A stretch of 29,741 nucleotides of DNA from Flavobacteriaceae bacterium (GCA_003533785.1 DQCR01000064.1:27257-56997), one strand, 5' to 3'; positions 15,980 to 24,802 are shown, counted from the first letter of the stretch. Notes: generated by a model not told the origin, from the sequence alone. Numbers and translations are program-made.

Positions 15980-18900
15980 TGAAAAAGTCCCCTATTGAAT
16001 TTCTTTCTTCCAACCGTCTTACGGCCTTTCTATTCTTGGCTTTTCCGGCGGCTATGGCAATGGGTACTTTTATCGAAAGTTGGTACAGTACAGACACAGC
16101 CAAAATATGGATCTACAATGCTTGGTGGTTCGAAGCCTTGATGGGCCTTCTAATGATCAATTTTATTGGGAATATTTTTAAGTACCGGCTTCTTCGAAAA
16201 GAGAAGTGGGCCATTCTATTGCTTCACCTTTCTTTTATTTTGATTCTCTTTGGTGCATTTATCACGCGTTATATTGGTTACGAGGGTGTGATGCCTATTC
16301 GAGAAGGGGAGACGACCGCTTCTTTTTTGTCTGAGAAAACCTACTTGACCGTTTGGGCAGATGGAGAAATTGATGGCGTCCCTCAGCGTAAAAAATTACA
16401 AGATGCGCTCCTTTTGTCCGAGCATGCCAACAACTCCTTTCGTTGGGATAATGACTTTAATGGACAAGTTTTTTCGATATCCTATTTAGATTATGTGGAA
16501 GAAGTTGCCGAAGGCTTGGTCTTGGATCCCGATGGTGAGCGCTATTTGACAATTGTTGAAGCCGGAGACGGTACCCGCCATGAACATTACCTGAAAGAAG
16601 GCGAGGTAGCTAGTATTCACAATATATTATTTACACTTAACAACGCCATCCCTGGGGCCATTAACATTCGGTCTGAGGCGGGACTTCATTATATCGAATC
16701 ACCCTTTGCTGGGGGGTTTATGCGTATGGCCGATCAGTTTCAAGGAAGCTTAGAGTCGGGAGTGGAGCAGGAATTGCAACTTCGTTCGTTGTATAGTATT
16801 CCCAATTTTCAGTTTGTGATTCCCGATCCTCCTTTGCGAAGTAGAATTGATCTAATCCCTAATGAAGCGGGAGGTCAAGAAACCAATCAAGATGCTTTAA
16901 AGCTACTGATACAAACGGCAGGATTTTCAGAAAAAATCACCTTATTGGGGGGGAAGGGCAACAGTTTTGATCCAAAAAAAATAAGTCTGGGAGGGATAGA
17001 TTTTTACTTGCAGTATGGCTCATTACCCTTGACCCTTCCTTTCTCGATTCGATTGAACGACTTCATCGCAGAAAAATACCCAGGCACCGAAAGCAGTTAT
17101 TCCTCCTACAAAAGCAAAATCACCGTTGAAGACGAGTCTTCTTTTGACTATGATATATTCATGAACCACGTCCTAGATCATCGTGGCTATCGGTTTTTCC
17201 AGGCCTCCTTTAGTCCCGACGAAAAAGGGACAGTATTGTCTGTCAATCACGATTTTTGGGGTACCTGGCTAACCTATACCGGCTATATATTACTCTACTT
17301 AAGTATGATGGGAATTTTCTTTATTGGTAAAACACGTTTTAAAGATCTTTCAAGAAGCTTGGTAAAAATTGGAGCTCAAAAAGCACTTGGGCTAATTTTA
17401 TTCTTAAGTGTAAGTTCTGTAGAGGCTCAAACTCATTTGCACGAAACTCCTATAGCTACTTTTAATTTTGACTCCTTAGTACAGGCGGATGCTTTTGCGG
17501 CTAGCCATGCCGAAAAATTTGGATCGTTAGTAATTCAAGATGCTGGCGGTAGGATGAAACCCGCCAATACGTTTTCCTCCGAATTATTGCGAAAAGTAAG
17601 TAAATACGACACTTACAAGGGGATGAATTCGGATCAAGTATTTCTTTCGATTCTGAATAATCCTGCGGTTTGGTACAATATTCCCATCATTTATCTGAGA
17701 AGAGGAAATGATAGTCTGCGAAAAATAACAGGGGTTTCCCCTACTTCCAAATACGCTCCTTTAGTTTCCTTTTTTGACAAGGAAGGAAATTACAAAATCG
17801 CTACACAGTTAGAACAGGCCTATCGTGCGGCCGTCCCCAATCAATTCCAAAAGGATTTTATAGAGGTTGACCGACGCGTCAACTTATTGTACTCTGCCTT
17901 GGAAGGGAAAATTCTACGAGTGTTTCCCATCCCCAATGATTCTAACAACAAATGGGTGAGCTATCCAGAACTGGATGAGACCCCTTTTCAAGGGACCGAT
18001 TCACTTTATGTACGCAATGTATTGCCCTTATACTTTCAATCGCTTCGTCTGGCCAAGCAATCGGGTGATTATGCCCAAGCCGACGAGTTATTGGAAAGTC
18101 TTCACGGTTTTCAGAAAAAATTCGGAAATGAAGTACTCCCCTCTAAGGATAAAGTCAAAGCGGAAATTCTCTACAACAAGTATGATATATTCAAAAAACT
18201 TTTCAGTTGGTACCTGTATGTAGGCAGCTTGTTTTTTGTGTTTCTACTCATTCAAATTTTTTATAACAATCGTTGGATTCGTGGACTCAATACATTTTTT
18301 GCAACATCGGTTATCCTCCTTTTTGGTTTGCACACCGCAGGTTTGATTGCTCGGTGGTTTATTTCTGGACATGCGCCGTGGAGTGATGCTTATGAGTCGA
18401 TGATATATGTGGCTTGGGCAACCATGCTTTTTGGATTGTTGTTTGGTCGCAAGTCCCAGCTTACGATTGCAGCCACTGCTTTTGTCACCTCTATGATTTT
18501 GATGATTGCGCACTGGAATTGGATGGATCCTGCGATTGCCAACCTTCAGCCCGTGTTGGACAGTTATTGGCTGATGATCCACGTTGCGGTGATTGTTGGG
18601 AGTTATGGTCCCTTTGCTTTGAGCATGATTATTGGAATTATTTCTTTGGTTCTCATGCGCTTAACTACCGAGAAAAATCAGCGAAAATTAAAGTTGAATG
18701 TAAAAGAATTGTCCATTGTCAATGAATTGTCATTAACTGTGGGCTTGATTATGCTCACTATTGGAAACTTCCTGGGCGGTATGTGGGCCAACGAGAGTTG
18801 GGGCCGGTATTGGGGTTGGGACCCTAAGGAAACATGGGCTTTAATCAGTATTATGGTCTATGCTTTTGTCTTGCACATGCGATTGATTCCTGGGTTGCGT

Positions 18901-19104
18901 GGACGCTGGTTGTTTAATCTAATGAGTGTGGTTGCTTTTGCTAGCATCCTTATGACCTATTTTGGGGTCAATTTTTATCTAGTTGGATTGCATTCTTATG
19001 CCAGTGGCGATAAAGTGATCACTCCCAATTTTGTTTATTATTCCATTGGACTTGTCTCTCTTTTGGGATTGATTTCTTATTTTCCAGCCAAGAAATATTA
19101 CTAA
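15979..19104 (+). CDS. ccsBA: Fused CcsB-CcsA (ResB-ResC) cytochrome c assembly protein
   Basis: A 1041-residue System II cytochrome c synthase. The N-terminal ResB/CcsB part (about 1-460) has spans near 15-35 (LTAFLFLAFPAAMAMGTF), 45-65 and 75-95, a large periplasmic region, and a span near 430-450. A hydrophobic stretch around 455-475 ending in SSVEAQ begins a periplasmic linker to about 735. The C-terminal CcsA part (about 735-1041) is polytopic and holds the haem-handling WWD motif, WGRYWGWDPKETW near residue 940, and conserved His residues. It moves haem across the inner membrane and attaches it to apocytochromes. Length fits Bacteroidota fusions. The ATG overlaps the short leader stop (TAATG); a small membrane gene follows 13 bases later. 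Confidence 0.95.
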   Translation: MKKSPIEFLSSNRLTAFLFLAFPAAMAMGTFIESWYSTDTAKIWIYNAWWFEALMGLLMINFIGNIFKYRLLRKEKWAILLLHLSFILILFGAFITRYIGYEGVMPIREGETTASFLSEKTYLTVWADGEIDGVPQRKKLQDALLLSEHANNSFRWDNDFNGQVFSISYLDYVEEVAEGLVLDPDGERYLTIVEAGDGTRHEHYLKEGEVASIHNILFTLNNAIPGAINIRSEAGLHYIESPFAGGFMRMADQFQGSLESGVEQELQLRSLYSIPNFQFVIPDPPLRSRIDLIPNEAGGQETNQDALKLLIQTAGFSEKITLLGGKGNSFDPKKISLGGIDFYLQYGSLPLTLPFSIRLNDFIAEKYPGTESSYSSYKSKITVEDESSFDYDIFMNHVLDHRGYRFFQASFSPDEKGTVLSVNHDFWGTWLTYTGYILLYLSMMGIFFIGKTRFKDLSRSLVKIGAQKALGLILFLSVSSVEAQTHLHETPIATFNFDSLVQADAFAASHAEKFGSLVIQDAGGRMKPANTFSSELLRKVSKYDTYKGMNSDQVFLSILNNPAVWYNIPIIYLRRGNDSLRKITGVSPTSKYAPLVSFFDKEGNYKIATQLEQAYRAAVPNQFQKDFIEVDRRVNLLYSALEGKILRVFPIPNDSNNKWVSYPELDETPFQGTDSLYVRNVLPLYFQSLRLAKQSGDYAQADELLESLHGFQKKFGNEVLPSKDKVKAEILYNKYDIFKKLFSWYLYVGSLFFVFLLIQIFYNNRWIRGLNTFFATSVILLFGLHTAGLIARWFISGHAPWSDAYESMIYVAWATMLFGLLFGRKSQLTIAATAFVTSMILMIAHWNWMDPAIANLQPVLDSYWLMIHVAVIVGSYGPFALSMIIGIISLVLMRLTTEKNQRKLKLNVKELSIVNELSLTVGLIMLTIGNFLGGMWANESWGRYWGWDPKETWALISIMVYAFVLHMRLIPGLRGRWLFNLMSVVAFASILMTYFGVNFYLVGLHSYASGDKVITPNFVYYSIGLVSLLGLISYFPAKKYY

Positions 19105-19117
19105 TAAAATCAAAGCC

Positions 19118-19333
19118 ATGTTACAAAAAACAAAATGGTTGGCCTATTCTATAAGTGGACTTCTCACCTTTGGTTTCGGTCTAAGTCTGCTCGGAGAAGC
19201 CATTTTACAAAAAGGAGCGTCCTCCTCCTATTGGGGATATTGGGGGACGGTTGCCATGGTAGTTACCAATACAGGGGTATGTCTTATTGGGCAAGCCGTG
19301 ATTGAGAAAATAAAATTAGAAAAAGAGGCCTAA
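19118..19333 (+). CDS. Small two-span membrane protein
   Basis: A 71-residue protein with two hydrophobic helices (about 8-29 and 43-62), a small loop QKGASSSYWGYWG and a charged C-terminal tail. No family is recognised. It follows ccsBA by 13 bases and is probably co-transcribed, so a minor role in haem or respiratory membrane biology is possible, by inference only. Its TAA overlaps the TAG of the convergent TerB gene (19330-19333), leaving no intergenic terminator. Confidence 0.75.
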   Translation: MLQKTKWLAYSISGLLTFGFGLSLLGEAILQKGASSSYWGYWGTVAMVVTNTGVCLIGQAVIEKIKLEKEA

Positions 19334-19746
19334 AAGCCAGCAAGGAACTCGTCTTCGTCTTTACCTTCAGCGATGAGAGTCAGGGCCTTCTCGACAACAG
19401 CATCTACTCGACTGGAGTCAAAACCCAATCCAATTACCATTCGTTTTAGCAACGCCTTTTCTGAATCGTCAGCAATTTGATCCGCATAAACCATTCTTGT
19501 TAGATCGTAGAGTCGTTCCAAACGTACGGTTTCACTCGATGGAGGATTGATAGGATAGTTATTTGGATCCTCGATGATATCGGCAACTTCATCCTCATTG
19601 ATTTCAAGATAAATAGCCAGTCGTTTGATAAAAGCTTCTTCCTCCGGTGTAATAACATCATCGGATAATGCGACTCGAACAATGGCGGAAAAATGATCTC
19701 GATTGCGCGTTTTAAACCCTTGTGAATATAGATTGGAAATTGACAT
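19330..19746 (-). CDS. TerB-like (tellurite resistance B fold) protein
   Basis: A 138-residue all-helical acidic protein of the TerB/DjlA-N superfamily. Typical features are FSAIVRVALSDDVITPEEEA, FIKRLAIYLEINEDEVADII and YADQIADDSEKALLKRMVIG, where pairs of acidic residues may bind metal. Despite the family name, single TerB-fold genes in Bacteroidota are not shown to confer tellurite resistance. I chose the ATG at 19746, which follows a good promoter element; an upstream in-frame start at 19782 would lie ahead of it. A single-gene transcript is likely. Confidence 0.87.
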   Translation of the reverse strand: MSISNLYSQGFKTRNRDHFSAIVRVALSDDVITPEEEAFIKRLAIYLEINEDEVADIIEDPNNYPINPPSSETVRLERLYDLTRMVYADQIADDSEKALLKRMVIGLGFDSSRVDAVVEKALTLIAEGKDEDEFLAGF

Positions 19747-19761
19747 ATATAGTATTTTAAT

Positions 19762-19790
19762 CAAAGATAAAAAACAGCTCATTGCATGAA
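19762..19790 (-). promoter_or_regulatory. Promoter of the TerB-like gene
   Basis: On the minus strand TATCTTTG (19762-19769) matches the Bacteroidota -7 element exactly, with TTC at 19788-19790, 18 bases upstream, as a near-consensus -33. The leader would be roughly 10 bases, supporting the ATG at 19746. Confidence 0.55.
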
Positions 19791-19983
19791 TTAAAAACTC
19801 AAAAAATCTTTGAGAAAAATTTATTTTATTGACTATCCCAACAGCATAAAAAAGATTTTTCCATTTCCTTTTCCGTTTTTTTTGTGCATCTCTCTGTCAG
19901 TTTAAAATTAAGAGTTTTGGTAGTGCTGAGAATTTACTAACTAATGACGTCGACAGCAAAATAATTTTTGAAATAACTGTGGC

Positions 19984-20011
19984 TTGGTATCTTTTAGAAT
20001 AGCTATTTTTG
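19984..20011 (+). promoter_or_regulatory. Consensus promoter of the arginine-degradation operon
   Basis: TTG (19984-19986), a 17-base spacer and TATTTTTG (20004-20011) give a full match to the Bacteroidota sigma consensus, 13 bases ahead of the ATG at 20025. This is the best promoter in the window. The rest of the gap back to 19783 is AT-rich with no further feature that I can support. Confidence 0.72.
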
Positions 20012-20024
20012 GCAAAAATAAAGA

Positions 20025-20939
20025 ATGAAGCTCCACATTTGTGATGAGATGGCTCCCCTGAAAAGAGTCCTATTGGGACGGGCTGATCAACTAGGTCCTT
20101 TACCCCAAATTGAGGATTTATATGATCCTAAATCTAAAGCACATTTACTGGGTGGAACCTACCCCAAAGAAGCACATTTAGTGGAAGAAATTGAATCTTT
20201 TAAAGCCGTATTTGAAAAATACGGTGTTGAAGTCATGCAACCGGAGTCTTTAAAAGATTGCAATCAAATCTTTGCGAGGGATTTGGGTTTTGTGATTGAT
20301 GATGTTTTTGTCCAATCCAACATACTCCCTTTGCGAGAAAGAGAATTGGAGGGCTTAAACGAATTGCGTACCGAATTAACTCCTTCTCAACTACTTTATT
20401 TAAATGAGAGTGTTCATGTGGAGGGGGGAGATGTGATTCTCATGGGAGATCATATTTTTGTGGGTATATGTACCCGACCTGACTATGCGAATCTCATCAC
20501 TGCAAGAACAAATAGAAATGCATTTGAAGCGTTGCAAACTCATTTTCCCCACAAGCAATTTCATTCGATCGAATTGAATAAATCCGATAATCCTTATTTG
20601 AATGCCTTGCATTTGGATTGTGTTTTTCAACCCGTTGGGCATAATTTGGCTATCCTACACCCTGAAGGCTTTGCAAATCGAAAAGAATACTTGGTGCTTA
20701 AAGGTTTTTTTGATGAAAAAAATATATTTGAGATTTCAGCAGATGAAATGTTTGAAATGACCAGTAATGTATTTTCAATAGCCCCCGATATTGTAGTTTC
20801 AGACCCATTATTTGATCGATTGAATCATTGGTTAAAGGAAAAAGGAATTACTGTAGAAGAAGTCTCATTTAGAGAGACAGCCAAGCAGGAAGGACTGTTT
20901 CGTTGTTCTACCCTTCCTCTCGAAAGACAATCTCTATGA
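20025..20939 (+). CDS. Arginine deiminase/dimethylargininase-family hydrolase
   Basis: A 304-residue enzyme of the guanidino-group modifying (amidinotransferase, pentein-fold) superfamily. Catalytic and binding motifs are in place: FARD (83-86), EGGD (133-136), HLD (His196, Asp198) and the nucleophile Cys294 in LFRCSTLPL. The likely reaction is hydrolysis of arginine, or a methylated arginine, to citrulline. It is shorter than classical ArcA and resembles the DDAH/amidinotransferase branch, so the exact substrate is open. The gene is preceded by a strong promoter and overlaps ctlX by ATGA, so its product is probably passed to CtlX. Confidence 0.85.
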   Translation: MKLHICDEMAPLKRVLLGRADQLGPLPQIEDLYDPKSKAHLLGGTYPKEAHLVEEIESFKAVFEKYGVEVMQPESLKDCNQIFARDLGFVIDDVFVQSNILPLRERELEGLNELRTELTPSQLLYLNESVHVEGGDVILMGDHIFVGICTRPDYANLITARTNRNAFEALQTHFPHKQFHSIELNKSDNPYLNALHLDCVFQPVGHNLAILHPEGFANRKEYLVLKGFFDEKNIFEISADEMFEMTSNVFSIAPDIVVSDPLFDRLNHWLKEKGITVEEVSFRETAKQEGLFRCSTLPLERQSL

Positions 20940-21856
20940 AAGGATTCACTTCTTGCGTATTAATGGTTCGCCCTGTTGTATTCTATAAGAATGATGAAAC
21001 GGCAGCTAACAATTATTATCAAAAAAGGGACTTGTCTCGGAGCGTTGATGAAATTACTTTGGCTGCTCAGAACGAATTTGATGCTTTAGTGGTTCGATTA
21101 CAATCGGTTGGGATAGAGGTCGTTGTTCATCAAGACACGATTGAAACTATCACCCCCGATTCGGTGTTTCCAAACAATTGGATTTCTTTTCATTCCAAAA
21201 ATAAGGCGATTTTATATCCAATGTATGCTCCCAATCGACGCTTAGAAAGGAATCCAGAAGTGATTGATACCCTTCGCAAACACGGCTTGTCTATGGATGT
21301 GATTGCTGACTATTCGCCATGGGAAAAGGAACTACATTACCTAGAAGGGACAGGAAGCATGGTATTGGATCGGGAAGCGCATGTGGCTTATGCCGCCATT
21401 TCGGAGAGAACAGATCCCGATCTATTTGTTCATTTTTGTAAAGAGCAAGGATTTGCCCCTATCGTATTCCACTCCTACCAAAGCGTGGGAGGCAAGCGAT
21501 TACCAATATATCACACCAATGTCATGATGAGCGTGGGGCCTACCTTTGCAATCATTGGACTACAGACATTGGATCATTCAGAAGAGCGTAAAAAAGTGAT
21601 TGAAAAGCTAGAAGAAACTGGAAAAGAAATCATTGATCTAACGGAAGGTCAAATCAATCAGTTTGCTGGTAATATGCTCACTTTACTCGGAGATGATGGC
21701 CCTGTTTTAGTTATGAGCTCGTCTGCTTATAACAGTTTGAATCCAGAACAAGTAAAGCGCTTAGAAAAACACGCACAACTACTTCACAGCCCACTGACCA
21801 CTATTGAATATTGTGGTGGGGGGAGTGCTAGATGTATGCTGGCAGAATTATTTTAG
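20936..21856 (+). CDS. ctlX: Citrulline hydrolase CtlX
   Basis: A 306-residue pentein-fold enzyme of the CtlX family, whose Francisella member is a citrulline ureidase converting citrulline to ornithine, ammonia and CO2. Motifs are VRPVVF at the N terminus, DSVFPNNWISFH (75-86), LEGTGSMVLDR (136-146), YHTNVMMSVG (192-201) with catalytic His193, and the nucleophile Cys300 in GGGSARCMLAE. I chose the ATG at 20936 because it makes an ATGA overlap with the upstream hydrolase and gives the normal family N terminus; a start at 20903 would add 11 unconserved residues. The stop overlaps that of the convergent channel gene. Confidence 0.93.
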   Translation: MKGFTSCVLMVRPVVFYKNDETAANNYYQKRDLSRSVDEITLAAQNEFDALVVRLQSVGIEVVVHQDTIETITPDSVFPNNWISFHSKNKAILYPMYAPNRRLERNPEVIDTLRKHGLSMDVIADYSPWEKELHYLEGTGSMVLDREAHVAYAAISERTDPDLFVHFCKEQGFAPIVFHSYQSVGGKRLPIYHTNVMMSVGPTFAIIGLQTLDHSEERKKVIEKLEETGKEIIDLTEGQINQFAGNMLTLLGDDGPVLVMSSSAYNSLNPEQVKRLEKHAQLLHSPLTTIEYCGGGSARCMLAELF

Positions 21857-23079
21857 ACTTTAGGCGCCTGCCATTCAAAAAATTGCAATTCAAAATAGGG
21901 CGCTGCCGCTAGGAAGTGGTCCATCAAATCGGCCGCAATTCGTTCGTAATTCACCCAATTTTTATCTGAACTGAACGCATAGATTTCTAGTGGTATTCCT
22001 TGTGCTGTGGGATTGAGTTGACGACACATCAAGGTTAATTTTTGATTCAAAGCGGGATGGTGTTCCAGATAAGATTGTACATAATTTCGGAACAACCCAA
22101 TATTGGTTAGGTTGCGTCCGTTGATCAATAATGATTTGTCTATTTTTTGCGTTTTATTTTCGTGGTCAATCTCGATATTTTTAGCACTGATGAAATCAGC
22201 AATTCGTTCTATTTTATTCAGTTTTTCTAAATCACTATTGGTTAAAAATCGAACACTACTACTCTGAATAAGCAATTGGCGTTTGATTCGCCTTCCTTCA
22301 GATTCAGCCATCCCTCTCCAATTAACAAAGGCATCTGAAATGAGTTTGTAGGTTGGGATAGATGTAACGGTATTGTCAAAATTTCGAACTTGAACGGTCG
22401 ACAAACTAATTCCGATGACATCTCCATCGGCATTTTGGTTGGGCATACTGATCCAATCACCAATCCTGACGGTGTCATTGACAGATATTTGAATGCTTGC
22501 AACAAATCCAAGTAGGGTGTCTCTAAAGGTTAATAGAATGACAGCAGAGAGCGCTCCTAGTGTGGTTAAATAGGCACTTATTGACTTGCCCGTTAGTACA
22601 GAAAGAATGGCAATTCCACCTACAAACCAAACAACTAGAAGAATAACTTGAAAATAACTGTCCAGTGGCTTGTCCTTAAGCGAATTCACCTTTTTCAATA
22701 ATTCCTTAACGGCGTTAAGAATGGCCCGTATCAACAAGAGAGCAATAAGAACTTCCAAGGCCTTAAGTATCAGGACTCCTTGCGTACCCAAATAAACTCC
22801 ATCTTCATAGAATTCCTCGGCAATCCATAAAAGAAAGAAAAGAGAGGGTAAATAACTTAATAGTGTAGGAACTCGATTGCGAATTAGTAAATCATCGAAT
22901 TGGGTTTTGGTATTGCGTGCCAATCGGCGGAATAAATTGTTCAAAAATAATTTGACAATCCAAGCCAATATCAACCCAAACAAAACACTACCTAAAAAAA
23001 TCCCCAACACACTGAGGCTATCGGCCCACATTTGATCGACACCTTTTTGTGTGAGAAATTCCGCGAATCTTTTTTTCAT
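21853..23079 (-). CDS. MscS-type mechanosensitive channel (YbdG-like)
   Basis: A 408-residue inner-membrane protein with about five transmembrane segments (first near 20-45) and a C-terminal MscS domain: LTFRDTLLGFVASIQISVND, then RIGDWISMPNQNADGDVIGI and TVQVRNFDNTVTSIPTYKLI. The beta domain after the pore helix and the long C-terminal region resemble E. coli YbdG, a channel responding to mild osmotic downshift. I chose the ATG at 23079; an upstream start at 23115 would precede the promoter-like element. Convergent with ctlX, with a 4-base stop overlap. Confidence 0.92.
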   Translation of the reverse strand: MKKRFAEFLTQKGVDQMWADSLSVLGIFLGSVLFGLILAWIVKLFLNNLFRRLARNTKTQFDDLLIRNRVPTLLSYLPSLFFLLWIAEEFYEDGVYLGTQGVLILKALEVLIALLLIRAILNAVKELLKKVNSLKDKPLDSYFQVILLVVWFVGGIAILSVLTGKSISAYLTTLGALSAVILLTFRDTLLGFVASIQISVNDTVRIGDWISMPNQNADGDVIGISLSTVQVRNFDNTVTSIPTYKLISDAFVNWRGMAESEGRRIKRQLLIQSSSVRFLTNSDLEKLNKIERIADFISAKNIEIDHENKTQKIDKSLLINGRNLTNIGLFRNYVQSYLEHHPALNQKLTLMCRQLNPTAQGIPLEIYAFSSDKNWVNYERIAADLMDHFLAAAPYFELQFFEWQAPKV

Positions 23080-23104
23080 GATATATAAAAAGAAATATAC
23101 CCGA

Positions 23105-23136
23105 TAAAGGTACAAACTCTATTTACAGTAATACAA
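23105..23136 (-). promoter_or_regulatory. Possible promoter of the MscS-type gene
   Basis: On the minus strand TTG (23134-23136), a 21-base spacer and TACCTTTA (23105-23112) give a one-mismatch fit to the Bacteroidota consensus, about 26 bases upstream of the ATG at 23079. Confidence 0.35.
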
Positions 23137-23139
23137 CGA

Positions 23140-24594
23140 CTAGTCTGTAACTATTTGAGAGGCGACTATCCTGATCTTATCCAATAATGCAATCAGGTGT
23201 TTGATTTGAGTTTCAGGATGAATAAGAACCACTCTCAAGTATCGCTTGTGGTTCATTTCACACGAGGTAATATAGAAATCGCCCGTCTCAATTAATTGAT
23301 AGCGCAATTGGAGTTGGAAAGCATCTGACGGATTTTTTCCTTCGTAACGGAAGCAAAGGATATTTGATTCTGGAACATAAGGCGCATCAAAATCGGCTTG
23401 GCTTTGAATCAGCTCATAAAAGTCAAGGGCCAATTGATAGCAATGGTCTACATAGTCTATTATTTTCTGTTCGCCCTCGAGCGCAAAAGTCCAAAAAAGT
23501 TTAGTTCCTAGAGCTGACTTTGTACACTCTACCGTATAGGGCATGGAATCCATTCCAACTACTTCATGGGGATGGAATACATAGCTTCCTTTCTGTTTGA
23601 AATTATTGAATTGATGCCATTGGTTTTTAAACAAAACAGCTGTACAAAGGGCAGGGACACGCATCATTTTGTGAGCATCCCAAATTAACGAATCTGCTTT
23701 CTCTATTCCTTTCAAATGGTTTTTTTCTTTATCTGAAAGCAGCGCTACCGCTCCATGGGCCCCATCAACATGATACCAGAGCTTATTTTTTTCGCAAAAC
23801 TGTCCAATGGCTTCTAAAGGGTCGTAGAGTCCAGTCGAGGTTGCACAGGCATTGGCCACTACTGCCATAATACGTTTGCCTTTCTTGGTTTCTTCTGTGT
23901 AGACGCTTTCGAGATCTTCAATTATCATCACTTCATTTGAATCAACTTCTACGGGTATATAGGCCTTTTGTCCCATTCCCATGATAGATATGGCTCGTGC
24001 GATAGAGTAGTGGGAAGTGCTTGGTCCAAGGATGACTAAGTCGGAAGGAGTGCCTTCTGTCCAGGCCTCCGGAGCTATCGCTGCTCTAGCAGCAGATAAG
24101 GCTGTCAGGTTGGCTACAGAGCCTCCATGAGTTAAAACCCCACTTCCATTGTCTGGATATCTATTGAAGTCGGTATAGTTACTTCCTTTGAACCATCCCA
24201 GTTTATCCAACATCCAATGGATCATAAATCCTTCCAGAGCTCCTCCAGCAGGGCCCATTTCGTACAAAGAAGAAGGATTGTTTGCAGTACCGTGAATCCA
24301 ATCTGGAATACCTGATATGGGATGCGGAACTGCAACTTGATGCCCCATATAATGAGGATGGTGAAGGTGGTTGGTGTTTTTCAAGTAGGTCTGCGTGAAC
24401 TCTAGGACTTCTTCTTGGTTTTTAAAGCCCGCCCGGAAGAGTTGTTCAGTATTCAGGTCCTTAATCAATTGACTCGGCTCTTGCTGTTGAAGCACCTGAG
24501 TTTCTAATTTTTGACTTCTATTGACATATTGCGCGAGCATTTCTCCAATTTTGGGTACCGTTGTTTCCCAAAAATTATGGTCCGCATTTTTCAT
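23140..24594 (-). CDS. PLP-dependent group II decarboxylase
   Basis: A 484-residue pyridoxal-phosphate enzyme of the aromatic amino acid/glutamate decarboxylase superfamily. Visible features are the substrate region HPHYMGHQVAVPHPISG, the cofactor segment THGGSVANLTAL, the PLP-stacking SHYSIARA, HVDGAHG (Asp277 binding the pyridine nitrogen), and DAHKMM with Lys309 as Schiff-base lysine. It is expected to decarboxylate an L-amino acid to an amine; the substrate is undetermined, and diaminobutyrate, glutamate or aromatic amino acids are all represented nearby in the family. I chose the ATG at 24594, preceded by AAGGAAG and by TACCTTTA (24612-24619), a weak -7 element. Confidence 0.88.
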   Translation of the reverse strand: MKNADHNFWETTVPKIGEMLAQYVNRSQKLETQVLQQQEPSQLIKDLNTEQLFRAGFKNQEEVLEFTQTYLKNTNHLHHPHYMGHQVAVPHPISGIPDWIHGTANNPSSLYEMGPAGGALEGFMIHWMLDKLGWFKGSNYTDFNRYPDNGSGVLTHGGSVANLTALSAARAAIAPEAWTEGTPSDLVILGPSTSHYSIARAISIMGMGQKAYIPVEVDSNEVMIIEDLESVYTEETKKGKRIMAVVANACATSTGLYDPLEAIGQFCEKNKLWYHVDGAHGAVALLSDKEKNHLKGIEKADSLIWDAHKMMRVPALCTAVLFKNQWHQFNNFKQKGSYVFHPHEVVGMDSMPYTVECTKSALGTKLFWTFALEGEQKIIDYVDHCYQLALDFYELIQSQADFDAPYVPESNILCFRYEGKNPSDAFQLQLRYQLIETGDFYITSCEMNHKRYLRVVLIHPETQIKHLIALLDKIRIVASQIVTD

Positions 24595-24638
24595 CTTCCT
24601 TTGCCTTTTTGTAAAGGTACTTTTTATCGCCAAATAAT

Positions 24639-24800
24639 TTAGCCTTTCCAGGTCCCTCCATACCGATAAAAGGGATTTTCATGTTTTAAGATTTCTGTGC
24701 ATTGGCTACAACAAAAACGCCAATCTTTCGCGGGAGTCCATTGGACTCTATACATTACCGTAGCAACGGATTGGCATTTTGCACAAGATTTTGTTTTCAC
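24639..24800 (-). CDS. 53-residue zinc-ribbon protein with GTG start
   Basis: A small protein starting at a GTG 2 bases after the lipoprotein stop. It has CAKC (Cys6, Cys9) and FCCSQC (Cys30, Cys31, Cys34) flanking a YRVQWTPAKDW strand, and ends YRYGGTWKG. Two Cys pairs around a basic beta hairpin indicate a zinc ribbon; the YGGTWK ending recurs in small uncharacterised bacterial proteins that I recall. There is no in-frame ATG before Cys6, so GTG is required to keep the first pair. Probably translated as the last gene of the operon behind the T9SS protein and lipoprotein. Function unknown. Confidence 0.8.
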   Translation of the reverse strand: MKTKSCAKCQSVATVMYRVQWTPAKDWRFCCSQCTEILKHENPFYRYGGTWKG

Positions 24801-24802
24801 AC

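Noticed and set aside
19330..19746. A tellurite resistance determinant
   Set aside because: Only a lone TerB-fold protein is present, without terC, terD or terE-like genes, so a resistance claim is not supported.
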